The position numbers were made by a program, and so were the translations under genes. From JADHLJ01 sp038118725 (lineage in GTDB: Bacteria > Pseudomonadota > Alphaproteobacteria > Thalassobaculales > Thalassobaculaceae), in assembly GCA_038118725.1 (NCBI GenBank), contig JAYOIK010000024.1:1-64000 (forward strand): a DNA stretch of 64,000 bases, written 5' to 3'. Positions 46,337 to 55,524 of this stretch are shown in pieces. A model generated the notes under the pieces. That model did not search any database, was not told where the DNA came from, and saw nothing but the letters and a program-made list of their open reading frames with translations. The stretch's first letter is position 1, and every line of letters begins with the position of its first letter.

Positions 46337-46365
46337 AAGTTAAGGCGAGATGCGCGAAAAGTCAA
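46337..46365 (-). promoter_or_regulatory. Sigma-70-like promoter of the 85-residue gene
   Basis: On the minus strand CTTGACT with TTGACT at 46360-46365, a 17-base spacer, and TAACTT at 46337-46342. Transcription would start near 46330, only about 15 bases before the ATG at 46315. Confidence 0.5.
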
Positions 46366-46391
46366 GGAAACCGGCGATTCGCGGATTTTAT

Positions 46392-47588
46392 TCAGGCTTT
46401 GAGCACCGCGACGCCGGGTAGCTCCTTGCCCTCCATCCATTCCAGGAAGGCGCCCCCGGCGGTGGAGACATAGCTGAACCGTTCCTGGACGCCGGCCTGG
46501 GCCAGCGCCGCGACGGTGTCACCGCCGCCGGCGACGGACAGGACCTCTCCCGCGTCGGTCAGCTCGGCCACATGTCGGGCAAGGCTGGTCGTTGCCGCGT
46601 CGAAGGGTGGGATCTCGAAAGCCCCAAGCGGACCGTTCCAGACCACCGTTCGGCAGGCGGTGACCGCCTCCGCGAACCGCGTCGCCGACGCCGGCCCGGC
46701 ATCCAGGATCATCATGTCCGAGGGCACCTGGTCGACGGGTACGGTCCTGTTTTCGACACCGGCTTTCAAGCCGCCCGCGACAACGGCGTCGTCCTGCAAC
46801 AGGATCTCGCAGCCCGCCCGCTTGGCCGCGGCTTCGATCTCGCGCGCGGTATCCGCCAGGTCCCGTTCGGCCAGGGATGCGCCGACATCAAGGCCCCGGG
46901 CGAACAGGAAGGTGTTGGCCATGCCGCCGCCGATAATCAGCCGGTCGACCCTGGTGACCAAATTACCCAGCAGTTCCAACTTAGTTGAGACCTTGGCCCC
47001 ACCGACAATCGCCGCGACGGGACGTTTCGGGTTGTCCAATGCCGCGCCAAGCGCTTCGAGCTCAGCCTGCATGAGCCGTCCGGCATGGGCTGGAAGCTTC
47101 CGCGCCACGGCCTCGATCGAGGCATGGGCCCGGTGCGCCGCCGCGAAGGCGTCGTTGACGTAAACATCGCCCAAGGCCGCCAGGGCACCGGCGAAAGCGT
47201 CGTCATTGGCTTCCTCGGCGGCGTGAAAGCGCAAATTTTCCAACAGCGCGACATTCCCGTCGCCGAGGTCCGCGACAACGCGGGCCGCGGCTTCGCCAAC
47301 ACAATCATCCGCGAAACGCACCTGCGCGCCACCGAGCGCCTCGGAGAGCGGCTCGGCGAGCGGCGCCAGGGACATTGACGGCTCGCGTTTGCCCTTGGGT
47401 CGACCAAAATGCGACATCACGATAACCCGGGCACCGCGCTCGACGAGCTCCGTGATGGTCGGCGCCGCGCGTTCGATCCGTGTCGCGTCGGTGACCTTGC
47501 CGTCGCGCATCGGCACGTTGAGATCAACGCGCAGCAGCACGCGTTTACCCTTGGGGGCGAAATCGTCGAGGGTTTTGTATGTGCTCAT
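46392..47588 (-). CDS. pgk: Phosphoglycerate kinase
   Basis: A 398-residue glycolytic kinase exchanging phosphate between 1,3-bisphosphoglycerate and ADP. The N-domain has RVLLRVDLNVPMRDGKV and SHFGRPKG, the hinge region has VGGAKVSTKLELL, and the C-domain has VWNGPLGAFE and SVAGGGDTVAAL for nucleotide binding. The length is standard. ATG at 47588 starts the family-like MSTYKTLDDF; six extra codons are open upstream. gap and fba are not adjacent. Divergent from a methyltransferase gene. Confidence 0.96.
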   Translation of the reverse strand: MSTYKTLDDFAPKGKRVLLRVDLNVPMRDGKVTDATRIERAAPTITELVERGARVIVMSHFGRPKGKREPSMSLAPLAEPLSEALGGAQVRFADDCVGEAAARVVADLGDGNVALLENLRFHAAEEANDDAFAGALAALGDVYVNDAFAAAHRAHASIEAVARKLPAHAGRLMQAELEALGAALDNPKRPVAAIVGGAKVSTKLELLGNLVTRVDRLIIGGGMANTFLFARGLDVGASLAERDLADTAREIEAAAKRAGCEILLQDDAVVAGGLKAGVENRTVPVDQVPSDMMILDAGPASATRFAEAVTACRTVVWNGPLGAFEIPPFDAATTSLARHVAELTDAGEVLSVAGGGDTVAALAQAGVQERFSYVSTAGGAFLEWMEGKELPGVAVLKA

Positions 47589-47762
47589 GAGGGATGTCCC
47601 ATCCAAAGGAGGCGCGCGGCGTTTTCAAACACAGGATTCGGCGCGGCGCAACCAGCGGGCGAGCGATTTTCGTGACGGACCGCGCTTTCCAGATCGTTGA
47701 TGTATTGTATCTCCCCTGGTGAGAGATCATCTCCGGTATGTGGCTTATGAAGGATGGTCCAG

Positions 47763-48815
47763 ATGAGCGTGGCTGAAGGGCTCGCCCACGCGGTCAGTCA
47801 GACCGCTCGCATGGCTTGGTTTACCGGACATTACCTGGCGACCCGGCGGCTTGATGTCTTATCCGGCGCGGGGCTTTCGCGATTATCGCCGGAGGCGCGG
47901 CGCCGAACGCGAAAAACGCGTCGGGCGCTCGCCTCGGGAGCCATTGATCTGGTACGCCGGGACGCGGTCGATATCACGGCGGGGGTTTACCGCGCCCCCC
48001 GAGACATGGTGCCCAACCCGCTCGAGGCGATTCGTGATCTGCTTCGCTATTATCGGGACCTGCCGCGTGCCCGCGCCCGACGCGTGGCCGGGATTGCCAC
48101 TCAGGCGCGGGAATTGGTCGGCGAGGCCGAGTTCCCGGATTATTTCACGCAAAACTTTCACTTTCAGACGGATGGATATCTCAGCCGTCGCTCCGCCGAG
48201 CTTTATGATTTTCAGGTCGAGGTGCTGTTTACCGGGACCGCCGACGCGATGCGCCGGAGGGCTCTGCCGCCGATTGCCGAATGTATAGCTGATCGCGGCG
48301 ATTCTCGTTCGATCTCGCTGGTCGACATTGCCTGTGGAACCGGTGGATTCCTGGCCGAGCTCAGACACAACTGGCCCGAGCTGAACCTCGCGGGCCTCGA
48401 TATCAGCCCACCTTATCTCGAGCGGGCACGGCGCCGCGGGTCGGCCGTCGACGCCATCGAATTCATTCAGGGTAATGCCGAGAAGATTCCCTTGCCCGAC
48501 GGATCGCGGGATATCGTCACTTGCGTCTATCTTTTTCATGAGCTGCCACGCATGGTGCGCGAGACCGTCTTGCGCGAGATGGTCCGGGTTCTGCGGCCCG
48601 GCGGGAGGCTGATCCTGCTCGACAGTCTCCAGCTCGGCGACACGCCGGCCTTGGACCCGGCGCTAACGGGCTTTCCCGAGACGTTTCACGAGCCCTATTA
48701 CCTGGATTATCTCGAGCATGATCTGGCGGCGCTTCTCGCCGCTACCGGGTTACGCGTCGTGACTAGCGAACCCGCCTATCTCTCTAAACTCTTCGTCGCG
48801 GAGAAGCCGGTTTGA
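47763..48815 (+). CDS. Class I SAM-dependent methyltransferase
   Basis: A 350-residue protein. The first 180 residues are helical and Arg-rich with no domain I can name; the C-terminal 170 form a methyltransferase with motif I LVDIACGTGGFLAEL, motif II LAGLDISPPYLERARRRG and the LPDGSRDIVTCVYLFHELPR and VLRPGGRLILLDS segments. It resembles ubiquinone/menaquinone-type C-methyltransferases (UbiE class) but is longer. ATG at 47763 is favoured over 47754 by spacing from GAAGGA. The substrate is unknown. Confidence 0.83.
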   Translation: MSVAEGLAHAVSQTARMAWFTGHYLATRRLDVLSGAGLSRLSPEARRRTRKTRRALASGAIDLVRRDAVDITAGVYRAPRDMVPNPLEAIRDLLRYYRDLPRARARRVAGIATQARELVGEAEFPDYFTQNFHFQTDGYLSRRSAELYDFQVEVLFTGTADAMRRRALPPIAECIADRGDSRSISLVDIACGTGGFLAELRHNWPELNLAGLDISPPYLERARRRGSAVDAIEFIQGNAEKIPLPDGSRDIVTCVYLFHELPRMVRETVLREMVRVLRPGGRLILLDSLQLGDTPALDPALTGFPETFHEPYYLDYLEHDLAALLAATGLRVVTSEPAYLSKLFVAEKPV

Positions 48816-48818
48816 GCG

Positions 48819-49976
48819 TCAATCCCGGACAATCAGCTCCAGCGGAAACCCGTTCAAGACCTCCGGCGCGCCCTCGGTGACAAGCACGGTTTGTCCGACA
48901 CCCATCGCCAGGCCGCTATCCGCGTCACCCAACATGACATGCGGGAAGAAGACCATCCCGGGGCGCAGCTCCAGCGGATTGTCGGCATAGATCATCGGCG
49001 GCACATCCATCCAGCTTGGCCGGTAGGTCGCGCCCAGGGAGTAGCCGCAGGCCGCGTAGCGATGCGCGCCAAAGCCGGCGGCGTCGAGCCGAGCCCGATG
49101 TATCTGGTCGACAACGCCCAGAGGCTCACCGGGCCTGAACGCCTCCAGCATTTCGCGCAGGGTTTCCTCGACCAGGCGGTACATCGACAGCTGGGCCTCA
49201 CTCGGCGAGCCAAGGATAACCACTCGCTCGATGCAGCAGTTATAGCGGCGATAGGTGCCCGCCAATTCGATCATCACTTGATCCTGGGTCTCAAGTGGGC
49301 GCGCGCCGCCGACGCCACGGCCATAAATGGCTCGTCGTCCTGAATTGACCAGTGGACCCGCCGGCGGCATGTCGCCGCCGCCCTCGAGCATCGCGGCCAT
49401 GGCGGCGGCGGTCAGGGTGCTGTCCAACACGCCGGGGCGGGCGGCGGATGCCACCGCCTCGACCGCGGCGTCGGCGAGCTTCGCGGCCTCTCGGATATAG
49501 ACCAACTCGGCCTCGGACTTGATCAGCCGCTGACGCCGGACGATGTCCGAGCCGTCGACATGATCGCAGACGCCGTCAAGCGCTCCGGCGATCGCGGCAT
49601 AAGTCGCGCCGGTGCAGCCATGGCTGTCCATCTCGATCCCCACCGTGCTTCCGGCGAGGCCGCGCTCGACCAGAATGTCACGCAACTGGCCCGCCGGATC
49701 CGCGTCCTTGGCGTTCAGCCAGATCCGAATGTCCTCGATGGTCGAGGTGTCCCGAGCCTGGGCGACGTCCGGACGGCGGCAAAGCAAGGTCACGGGATCG
49801 CCCTCGGCGGTCAGCACCGCGCATTGGAAAAACACGTAACCCCCGCCATCGTAACCGAACAGGTAGTAGTGAGACTCTTGAGCCAAAACGAGTAGCGCCG
49901 ACAATCCCCGGCGCGCCAGTTCGGCGCGGGCGATGGCGGTTCTTTCGAGATAGGTTTCCCTGGGAAAGTTCGACAT
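48819..49976 (-). CDS. M24 family protein (creatinase/Xaa-Pro peptidase-like, metal site incomplete)
   Basis: A 385-residue two-domain protein: N-terminal creatinase-type domain (about 10-140) and pita-bread fold (about 150-380). ATG at 49976 gives MSNFPRETYLERT, a normal family start. Of the five metal ligands of M24 aminopeptidases, the first His region reads GRRAIYGRGVGG and the Asp region reads YNCCIERVV, so at least the second Asp and the first His appear lost. It may be a creatinase- or DoeA-type amidohydrolase without metal. It is divergent from the HAD gene. Confidence 0.83.
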   Translation of the reverse strand: MSNFPRETYLERTAIARAELARRGLSALLVLAQESHYYLFGYDGGGYVFFQCAVLTAEGDPVTLLCRRPDVAQARDTSTIEDIRIWLNAKDADPAGQLRDILVERGLAGSTVGIEMDSHGCTGATYAAIAGALDGVCDHVDGSDIVRRQRLIKSEAELVYIREAAKLADAAVEAVASAARPGVLDSTLTAAAMAAMLEGGGDMPPAGPLVNSGRRAIYGRGVGGARPLETQDQVMIELAGTYRRYNCCIERVVILGSPSEAQLSMYRLVEETLREMLEAFRPGEPLGVVDQIHRARLDAAGFGAHRYAACGYSLGATYRPSWMDVPPMIYADNPLELRPGMVFFPHVMLGDADSGLAMGVGQTVLVTEGAPEVLNGFPLELIVRD

Positions 49977-50115
49977 GGCGGGGCTCGCTTGGATGGATGG
50001 GAGGTGGCGCTTGGTTCGTGCTCCACCGGCCTTGGATATCACGACCGCGCTTGGCTCGGAATTGCGAACCCGCCGAAATCGCCGCACACTTGGCGGGCTC
50101 GCAATAGGAGGCCGC

Positions 50116-50844
50116 ATGCCAGCCGAAATCGCCGATATCCTGAAAAGGGAAACCAGGGCCCTGGTGTTCGATCAGTACGGCACCGTGGTCGACATGCAGA
50201 AAGGTCTGGTCGAGGCGGTGACTCCGTTCCTCCGCGGGAAGGGATGGGACGGCAACCCGAACCAGTTCGTGACCTGGTGGCGGCGGACTCATTTCGAGGA
50301 TTCCATGATCGATTCCCTGATCGATCGTGGGCACACCCCTTATCGTCAAATCGGCCATCGCGCGGTTAGCCAGGTGCTCGATCGCGCCGAGATCCCGCAT
50401 ACTCAAGCGGAAGTGGAGTGGCTGGTCGCCCAGATCGAGTCGTTGAAACCCTTTCCCGATGTGATTGCCGCGTTGGAGCGTCTGCGCCGACGCTACAAAC
50501 TGGTCATTCTTTCGAACGGTGATCGGGACATGCTACGGGCCGCCAAGCCGCATATCGGCTTCGATTTCGACCTCACCATATCGGTTCAGGAGTCCGGCGC
50601 CTTCAAGCCGGACAAACGCACCTATGCCAAGGCCGAGGAGATTATCTCCGCCAGTTTCCCCGAGATCGAGCGCAGCGGGATGCTGTTCGTGGCCAATCAC
50701 GCCTTTGACTGTATCGGCGCCAAGGCCTGGGGGATGCGGACGGTGTTCATCGATCGCCGCCGCCGCCCCTTCGGACAAAGCCCGCATCAGCCGGACATCA
50801 TCGTCAAGGATTTCGCCGAACTGGCGGAGGTTTTGGCGCCATAA
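50116..50844 (+). CDS. Haloacid dehalogenase-like hydrolase (type II HAD)
   Basis: A 242-residue HAD protein. Motif I is LVFDQYGTVVDM with the nucleophile Asp, motif II VILSNGDRDML, the motif III lysine is near SGAFKPDKRTYAKA, and motif IV is FVANHAFDCIGAKAWG. The DxYGT form and N-H-x-F-D-C-x-G ending resemble 2-haloacid dehalogenases, but phosphatase activity is also possible. ATG at 50116 follows AGGAGG with short spacing; the frame is open back to 49975. It begins a rightward catabolic run. Confidence 0.85.
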   Translation: MPAEIADILKRETRALVFDQYGTVVDMQKGLVEAVTPFLRGKGWDGNPNQFVTWWRRTHFEDSMIDSLIDRGHTPYRQIGHRAVSQVLDRAEIPHTQAEVEWLVAQIESLKPFPDVIAALERLRRRYKLVILSNGDRDMLRAAKPHIGFDFDLTISVQESGAFKPDKRTYAKAEEIISASFPEIERSGMLFVANHAFDCIGAKAWGMRTVFIDRRRRPFGQSPHQPDIIVKDFAELAEVLAP

Positions 50845-50920
50845 TAGACTTCCATTCCTAGGTTTTGGTGATCCGACCGCGCGCGAACTCACGCGCGCTT
50901 GCAACAAACCGGAGTCTCGC

Positions 50921-52399
50921 ATGCGCCTCCTCGTCGCGATGATGAAACACGAAACCAATACTTTTTCGCCAGTGCGCACCGATCTTGAGCGGTTCATGGC
51001 CTGGGGCGGTCATGTCGGCGAGGCCGCCTTCGCCGCCTATAAGGGCACGGGCATGCCGTTCGGCGCTTATCTGGACCTCGCCGAGGAAGCCGGGCACGAG
51101 GTGGTCACGCCGATCGCCGCGGAGGCAATGCCGTCCGGCAAGGTCGAGGCCGAGGCATACGGGTTCATGACCGGCAAGATTCTCGACGCGGTCCGAGACG
51201 GCGTCGACGCGGCGCTGCTGGACCTGCACGGAGCCATGGTTTCCGAGGTAACGGATGACGGCGAGGGGACCTTGCTGGAACGGATGCGGGAAATCGCGCC
51301 GGGTCTGCCGATCGCCGTGACCTATGATTTGCACACCAATCTGACCCAGAAGATGATCGACAATTGCACCTGTCTGATCGGCTACAAGACCTATCCGCAT
51401 GTCGACATGCGGGCGGTCGGCGAGAAGATCGGTCGGGTGATGCTGGATCACCTCGCGGGCAAGAACAATCCGGTGATGGCTTGGGGCCACCCTCCCTTGC
51501 TGGCGCAAACCCTGCGCATGGGACATGACGACGAGCCGATGAAAAGCCTGTTGGACCTTGCGCGCGAGGCGGAGGCCCAGCCTGGGATCCTCGCGGCCAC
51601 CGTCTTCGGCGGTTTTCCTCTCGCGGATTTCCATGACGCCGGCGCCTCGGTTTGCGTTGTCGCCGATAATGACATGGCCTTGGCGGAAGAATGGCGGGAC
51701 CGGCTGGTCGACGCGATGTGGAAAAATCGTGAGGAATTCGTCTACCGGGGCGAGCCGCTGGAGGATGCGGTCACCCGAGCCAAGGCTTTGACCGAAGGCC
51801 CGGTTCTACTGTTGGATCACGCCGACAACGTTGGCTCCGGCGGGACCCAGGATGTCATGGTGGTTATCGAGGAGGTTCTGCGGCAAGGCCTGAAGGATGT
51901 CGCGGTTGCCGCCGTCTATGACCCGGACGCGGTCAAGACCATGCAAGAAGCCGGGATCGGCTCCACCGTCACCCTCCAACTGGGCGGCAAGACCGAGATG
52001 CCGTCCATCGACATGCGGGGAGAGCCACTGGAGGTTACCGGCACGGTGAAGACCTTGACCAATGGCGAGTGGATCGTGCGAGGGCCCATGTATACCGGGG
52101 TAAAGGTCTCCATGGGGCATTCGGCGGTTCTTGATACCGGCGATGTGGAGATTGTCATCACCTCCCAGCATCACGAGCCGTGGGATGTCGGCGTGTTCAC
52201 CTCGGTCGGCATTCAGCCGGAGCACAAACGCTATCTGCTACTGAAGTCCCGGATTCACTATCGCGCTGGTTTCGGCGATCTCGGCAAGCACACGATTACC
52301 TGTGACGGCCATGGGGTGACGACGTCGGATAACACACTCCTGGACTTCCGGAAGGTACGACGACCGATCTATCCTTTGGACAACATCAACGAGCCTTGA
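50921..52399 (+). CDS. M81 family metallopeptidase-like protein (MlrC type)
   Basis: A 492-residue MlrC-family protein. The N-terminal DUF1485-type domain shows MMKHETNTFSPVRTDLERF, DLHGAMVSE, VTYDLHTNLTQKMIDNC and GYKTYPHVDM with probable zinc ligands, and the C-terminal domain shows DHADNVGSGGTQD. MlrC cleaves the linear tetrapeptide of microcystin in sphingomonads, but the family is broad and the natural substrate here is unknown. GGAG precedes ATG 50921. It is 76 bp after the HAD gene. Confidence 0.88.
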   Translation: MRLLVAMMKHETNTFSPVRTDLERFMAWGGHVGEAAFAAYKGTGMPFGAYLDLAEEAGHEVVTPIAAEAMPSGKVEAEAYGFMTGKILDAVRDGVDAALLDLHGAMVSEVTDDGEGTLLERMREIAPGLPIAVTYDLHTNLTQKMIDNCTCLIGYKTYPHVDMRAVGEKIGRVMLDHLAGKNNPVMAWGHPPLLAQTLRMGHDDEPMKSLLDLAREAEAQPGILAATVFGGFPLADFHDAGASVCVVADNDMALAEEWRDRLVDAMWKNREEFVYRGEPLEDAVTRAKALTEGPVLLLDHADNVGSGGTQDVMVVIEEVLRQGLKDVAVAAVYDPDAVKTMQEAGIGSTVTLQLGGKTEMPSIDMRGEPLEVTGTVKTLTNGEWIVRGPMYTGVKVSMGHSAVLDTGDVEIVITSQHHEPWDVGVFTSVGIQPEHKRYLLLKSRIHYRAGFGDLGKHTITCDGHGVTTSDNTLLDFRKVRRPIYPLDNINEP

Positions 52400-52430
52400 T
52401 GGGATCACCGTAAGAGAGGCGTGACTTTCC

Positions 52431-53426
52431 ATGGCACCAATCGGCATAGCCATATCCAGGGGCGCGATCGCATCGGACATCGTCGACTGCGTGAAGCTCG
52501 CGGAATCCCTGGGTTATGAATCGGCCTGGGTGGCCGAGGGCCACGGCGGTGATCAGTTCTCGATCCTGTCCGCCTGCGCCGTCACCACCTCGACCATCAA
52601 GCTCGGGACCGCGATCAGCAGCGTTTTTGTGCGTTCGGCACCGACCATCGCCATGGCGGCGGCCACTGTCGATGATCTGTCGGGCGGTCGATTCATCCTC
52701 GGCTTGGGGTCTAGTCATAAAGTGCAAGTCGTGCCCGAGCATGGCGTCACCTATGAGAAACCCATCCAACGGCTGCGCGAGACGGTCGAGGTCGTGCGCG
52801 CGCTCCTGGCCGACGGTGTGGTCAGCTATCGAGGCGAGACGATCACGATCGAAAATTTCGACTTTTGGTTCAAGCCAGGTCGAACCGCGATCCCGATCTA
52901 CGTGGCCGGATTGTTTCCAAAAATGACCCAGATCTGTGGGGAGATCGCCGACGGTATCATCCTGACCCGCAGCACCCTCAAGACAGCCGCCGAGATTCGC
53001 CACAATCTTTCAATCGGCGCGGCGCGGGTCGGTCGCGACCCGGCGGATATTAGATTGACCTCGCTGCTGCCGACCGCCGTCGCGGATACCAGGGCCGAGG
53101 CCATGGACTTAATGCGACCGGGCCTGGCGTTCTACGTCGGGTTTTTCCCACGCTACAACAAGCTGATCGCCAGTCACGGCTTCGAGGAGGAGGCCGCCGC
53201 GGTCGCCGACGCTTTCGCGAAAGGCGACATGGAGGGCGCGAACCGGGCCGTGTCCGATGCCATGATCGACGCCACAAGCGTCGCCGGCACCCCGGAGGAG
53301 TGCCGCGAGCGGATCGCCGCTTACAGAGAGTCCGGTATCGAACTTCCCATCATCAGCCTCTTCAGCCGCGGCGGCGACGCCAAGGCCCATTTCGAGGCGG
53401 CTATTCGTGCTTGCGCAGGAGCTTAG
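52431..53426 (+). CDS. LLM class flavin-dependent oxidoreductase
   Basis: A 331-residue luciferase-like monooxygenase with the F420/FMN TIM-barrel fold: IVDCVKLAESLGYESAWVAE, IKLGTAISSVFVRSAPTIAM, LSGGRFILGLGSSHKVQV and IPIYVAGLFPKM. Many members use F420 (methylenetetrahydromethanopterin reductase-like) and others FMNH2; the sequence alone does not decide. It stands 31 bp after the MlrC-like gene and 5 bp before the CoA-transferase pair, so one transcript probably covers 50116-54786. Confidence 0.87.
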   Translation: MAPIGIAISRGAIASDIVDCVKLAESLGYESAWVAEGHGGDQFSILSACAVTTSTIKLGTAISSVFVRSAPTIAMAAATVDDLSGGRFILGLGSSHKVQVVPEHGVTYEKPIQRLRETVEVVRALLADGVVSYRGETITIENFDFWFKPGRTAIPIYVAGLFPKMTQICGEIADGIILTRSTLKTAAEIRHNLSIGAARVGRDPADIRLTSLLPTAVADTRAEAMDLMRPGLAFYVGFFPRYNKLIASHGFEEEAAAVADAFAKGDMEGANRAVSDAMIDATSVAGTPEECRERIAAYRESGIELPIISLFSRGGDAKAHFEAAIRACAGA

Positions 53427-53431
53427 AAAAC

Positions 53432-54109
53432 ATGGCAATCGATAAACGCGCGGCATCCGCCGCCGAGGGGATCGGGGCGGTCAAGGATGGCGCGGTCGTG
53501 ATGTTCTCGGGCTTCGGCGGCGCCGGGTTCGCGAATATTCTGCAGGATGCGCTGCTTGAGATCGGGCCGAGGGAGATCACCCTGGTCGCGAATTCGGCGA
53601 CCCATCCGTTTTCGCATACCCATAAGCTGATCGAGGCCGGTTTGGTCGCCAAGGTGATCGTCACGGCCGCGCGTGGCCGGGGACGCGAACTTTCGCCTTT
53701 CGAGGAATTGTGGCGCGACGGCAAGATCGAACTGGAATGTGTGCCCCAGGGAAGCTTTTCCGAGCGTATTCGCGCCGGCGGGGCCGGCATTCCGGCCTTT
53801 TTTACCCCGACCGGTTATGGCACCGATCTCTGCGAGGGCAAGGAAGTACGGGAGTTCAACGGGCGCAAGCATGTCCTGGAAACCGCGATCGTCGGAGACC
53901 TGGCCTTGATCCGTGGCGACCGGGCGGACCGGTACGGCAATGTCAGCTTTCGCTACACCCAGATGAATTTCGGCCATGCCATGGCGACGGCCTGCGCGCA
54001 CACGGTGGCCGAGGTCCGCGAGGCCATGGAGGACGCGATGCCGCAAGCCGAAGTCCAATTGCCCGGGGTCTATGTGAACAGTGTCGTGGCGGTGGGAGGC
54101 GAGCCATGA
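53432..54109 (+). CDS. CoA-transferase subunit A
   Basis: A 225-residue alpha subunit of a class I CoA-transferase (ScoA/PcaI-like). It has GAVVMFSGFGGAGFANILQD (glycine-rich CoA loop), the SHTHKLIEAGLVAKVIVTAA region and FFTPTGYGTDLCEGKEVREF. It works only with subunit B, whose ATG overlaps this stop by 4 bp. It moves CoA between acyl groups, typically succinyl-CoA and a 3-oxoacid; the actual acid is unknown. The open frame begins upstream at 53300, but ATG 53432 fits the family. Confidence 0.92.
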   Translation: MAIDKRAASAAEGIGAVKDGAVVMFSGFGGAGFANILQDALLEIGPREITLVANSATHPFSHTHKLIEAGLVAKVIVTAARGRGRELSPFEELWRDGKIELECVPQGSFSERIRAGGAGIPAFFTPTGYGTDLCEGKEVREFNGRKHVLETAIVGDLALIRGDRADRYGNVSFRYTQMNFGHAMATACAHTVAEVREAMEDAMPQAEVQLPGVYVNSVVAVGGEP

Positions 54110-54786
54110 GCGCGCTCGACAGGAACCAAATGGCCTGGCGGGCGGCCCAGGACCTCCCCGATGGTGGAGTCGTCAATCTCGGCCTCGGCATGCCGGTCCT
54201 GGTTTCCAATTACATGCCGGCGGATCGCGATATCTTCCTACAGTCGGAAAACGGAATCTTGGGTGTCGGTCCCGAGGCCGAGGAGGGACACGAGGACCGA
54301 AATCTGGTGGATGCGGGTAGCCGGCGAATTACCTTGCGCGAAGGCGCGTCGATCGTGGATTCCGCCAGTTCCTTCGCGATGATCCGCGGCGGCCATATCG
54401 ATGTGACGATTCTTGGCGCCTTCGAGGTGGCGATGAATGGAGATTTGGCCAACTGGGATTCCCGCGTGCCCGACAAGGGACCGCTTGTCGGCGGTGCCAT
54501 GGATCTCGCGGCGGGCGCGAAGTCGACCTGGGCTCTCATGCAATACAATACCAGGGATGGCGGCCCGAGATTGCTGGAGGCTTGCGGCCTGCCTTTGACG
54601 GCGCCGAACTGTGTTGACTGGATCTACACCGATATCGCCGTTGTCCAGGTGACCGATCAGGGGTTTGTGGCGACCGAGCTTCTAGCGGAGATTAGCGCCG
54701 AGGAACTGCGCGGACGGACCGGCGCGCCGATAGGCGTGAGTGATGCGTGCAAGCCACTTGTCGCGCCGGATTTGGCAAACGGTTGA
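54106..54786 (+). CDS. CoA-transferase subunit B
   Basis: A 226-residue beta subunit (ScoB/PcaJ-like). The catalytic Glu is in LQSENGILGVGPE near residue 45; VVNLGLGMPVLVSNYMP and GAFEVAMNGDLANWDSRVPD are family segments. It forms the active enzyme with subunit A. It ends the rightward run 50116-54786 and converges with the 2OG-oxygenase gene 13 bp on. Confidence 0.93.
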   Translation: MSALDRNQMAWRAAQDLPDGGVVNLGLGMPVLVSNYMPADRDIFLQSENGILGVGPEAEEGHEDRNLVDAGSRRITLREGASIVDSASSFAMIRGGHIDVTILGAFEVAMNGDLANWDSRVPDKGPLVGGAMDLAAGAKSTWALMQYNTRDGGPRLLEACGLPLTAPNCVDWIYTDIAVVQVTDQGFVATELLAEISAEELRGRTGAPIGVSDACKPLVAPDLANG

Positions 54787-54799
54787 AGTAGTCCAAAAC

Positions 54800-55489
54800 C
54801 TATCGGTACCAGAAGGAATAGTTGCATCGCCGCCAATCGCGGCCGGCTTCGGTGAATTGTTCCACGGCGTGAAGGTATCGCGTCCCGGGTTGGAAAATGA
54901 TCAAGCGATTGGCGATTGGCTCGATCGTTCGAATGATTTCTCCGTCCAAATGAAGTTCGAAGCGTCCACCGAGGGACGGTGTCCAATCGGTGGACATGTA
55001 AAGGACGCAACATAGCTTGCGACCAACCACGGCGTCGGAATGGGGCTTGAGGAAATGTTCCACTCCAAGGATCTTCGCGTTGATATTCTCCACGGCATCG
55101 ATCGGCGCTTTGACGCAGGCGGAGAAGAACCGCTTGGCCGGGCCGCCGAGAAAGCGCCTGAACAATAGATCCCGCAGCACGCTCCGCCGCATCTCCATGC
55201 CGGTCGCCGGACCCTCCAATTGAAGGTGGGTTAGGAACTGGTTGTCGGACCCGACCGCCTCGAACTCCGCCGCCGAGACATGGAGGCGATAACCTTTCCT
55301 TTTGTACTTCTGCTCAAAAGCGCCATCGCCATAAAACAACTTGGTCAATGTTTCGAATTGCTCGGGCGCGAGGAACCCATCGAGAACCGTGGTTTTCTCG
55401 GGAGTTTCCAGCAACTCGGCGGATATATGCTCAAGCTCCGCCACCTTGAGATGGTGTGGTTGAATCCAGTTTTCCAGGTCTTCAAGCAT
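54800..55489 (-). CDS. 2-oxoglutarate/Fe(II)-dependent oxygenase family protein
   Basis: A 229-residue double-stranded beta-helix protein. Iron ligands are visible as HSDAV (H-x-D) in VEHFLKPHSDAVVG and as the later His in RYLHAVEQF; an Arg for 2-oxoglutarate follows in AGRDWRRCNYSFWYR. The fold matches prolyl-hydroxylase-like Fe(II) oxygenases. The substrate is unknown and neighbours do not identify it. A single gene, 35 bp upstream of the MBL gene on the same strand. Confidence 0.82.
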   Translation of the reverse strand: MLEDLENWIQPHHLKVAELEHISAELLETPEKTTVLDGFLAPEQFETLTKLFYGDGAFEQKYKRKGYRLHVSAAEFEAVGSDNQFLTHLQLEGPATGMEMRRSVLRDLLFRRFLGGPAKRFFSACVKAPIDAVENINAKILGVEHFLKPHSDAVVGRKLCCVLYMSTDWTPSLGGRFELHLDGEIIRTIEPIANRLIIFQPGTRYLHAVEQFTEAGRDWRRCNYSFWYR

Positions 55490-55524
55490 GCGGTACGTGT
55501 CCGGGTGCTATCGATTCCGCGGCG

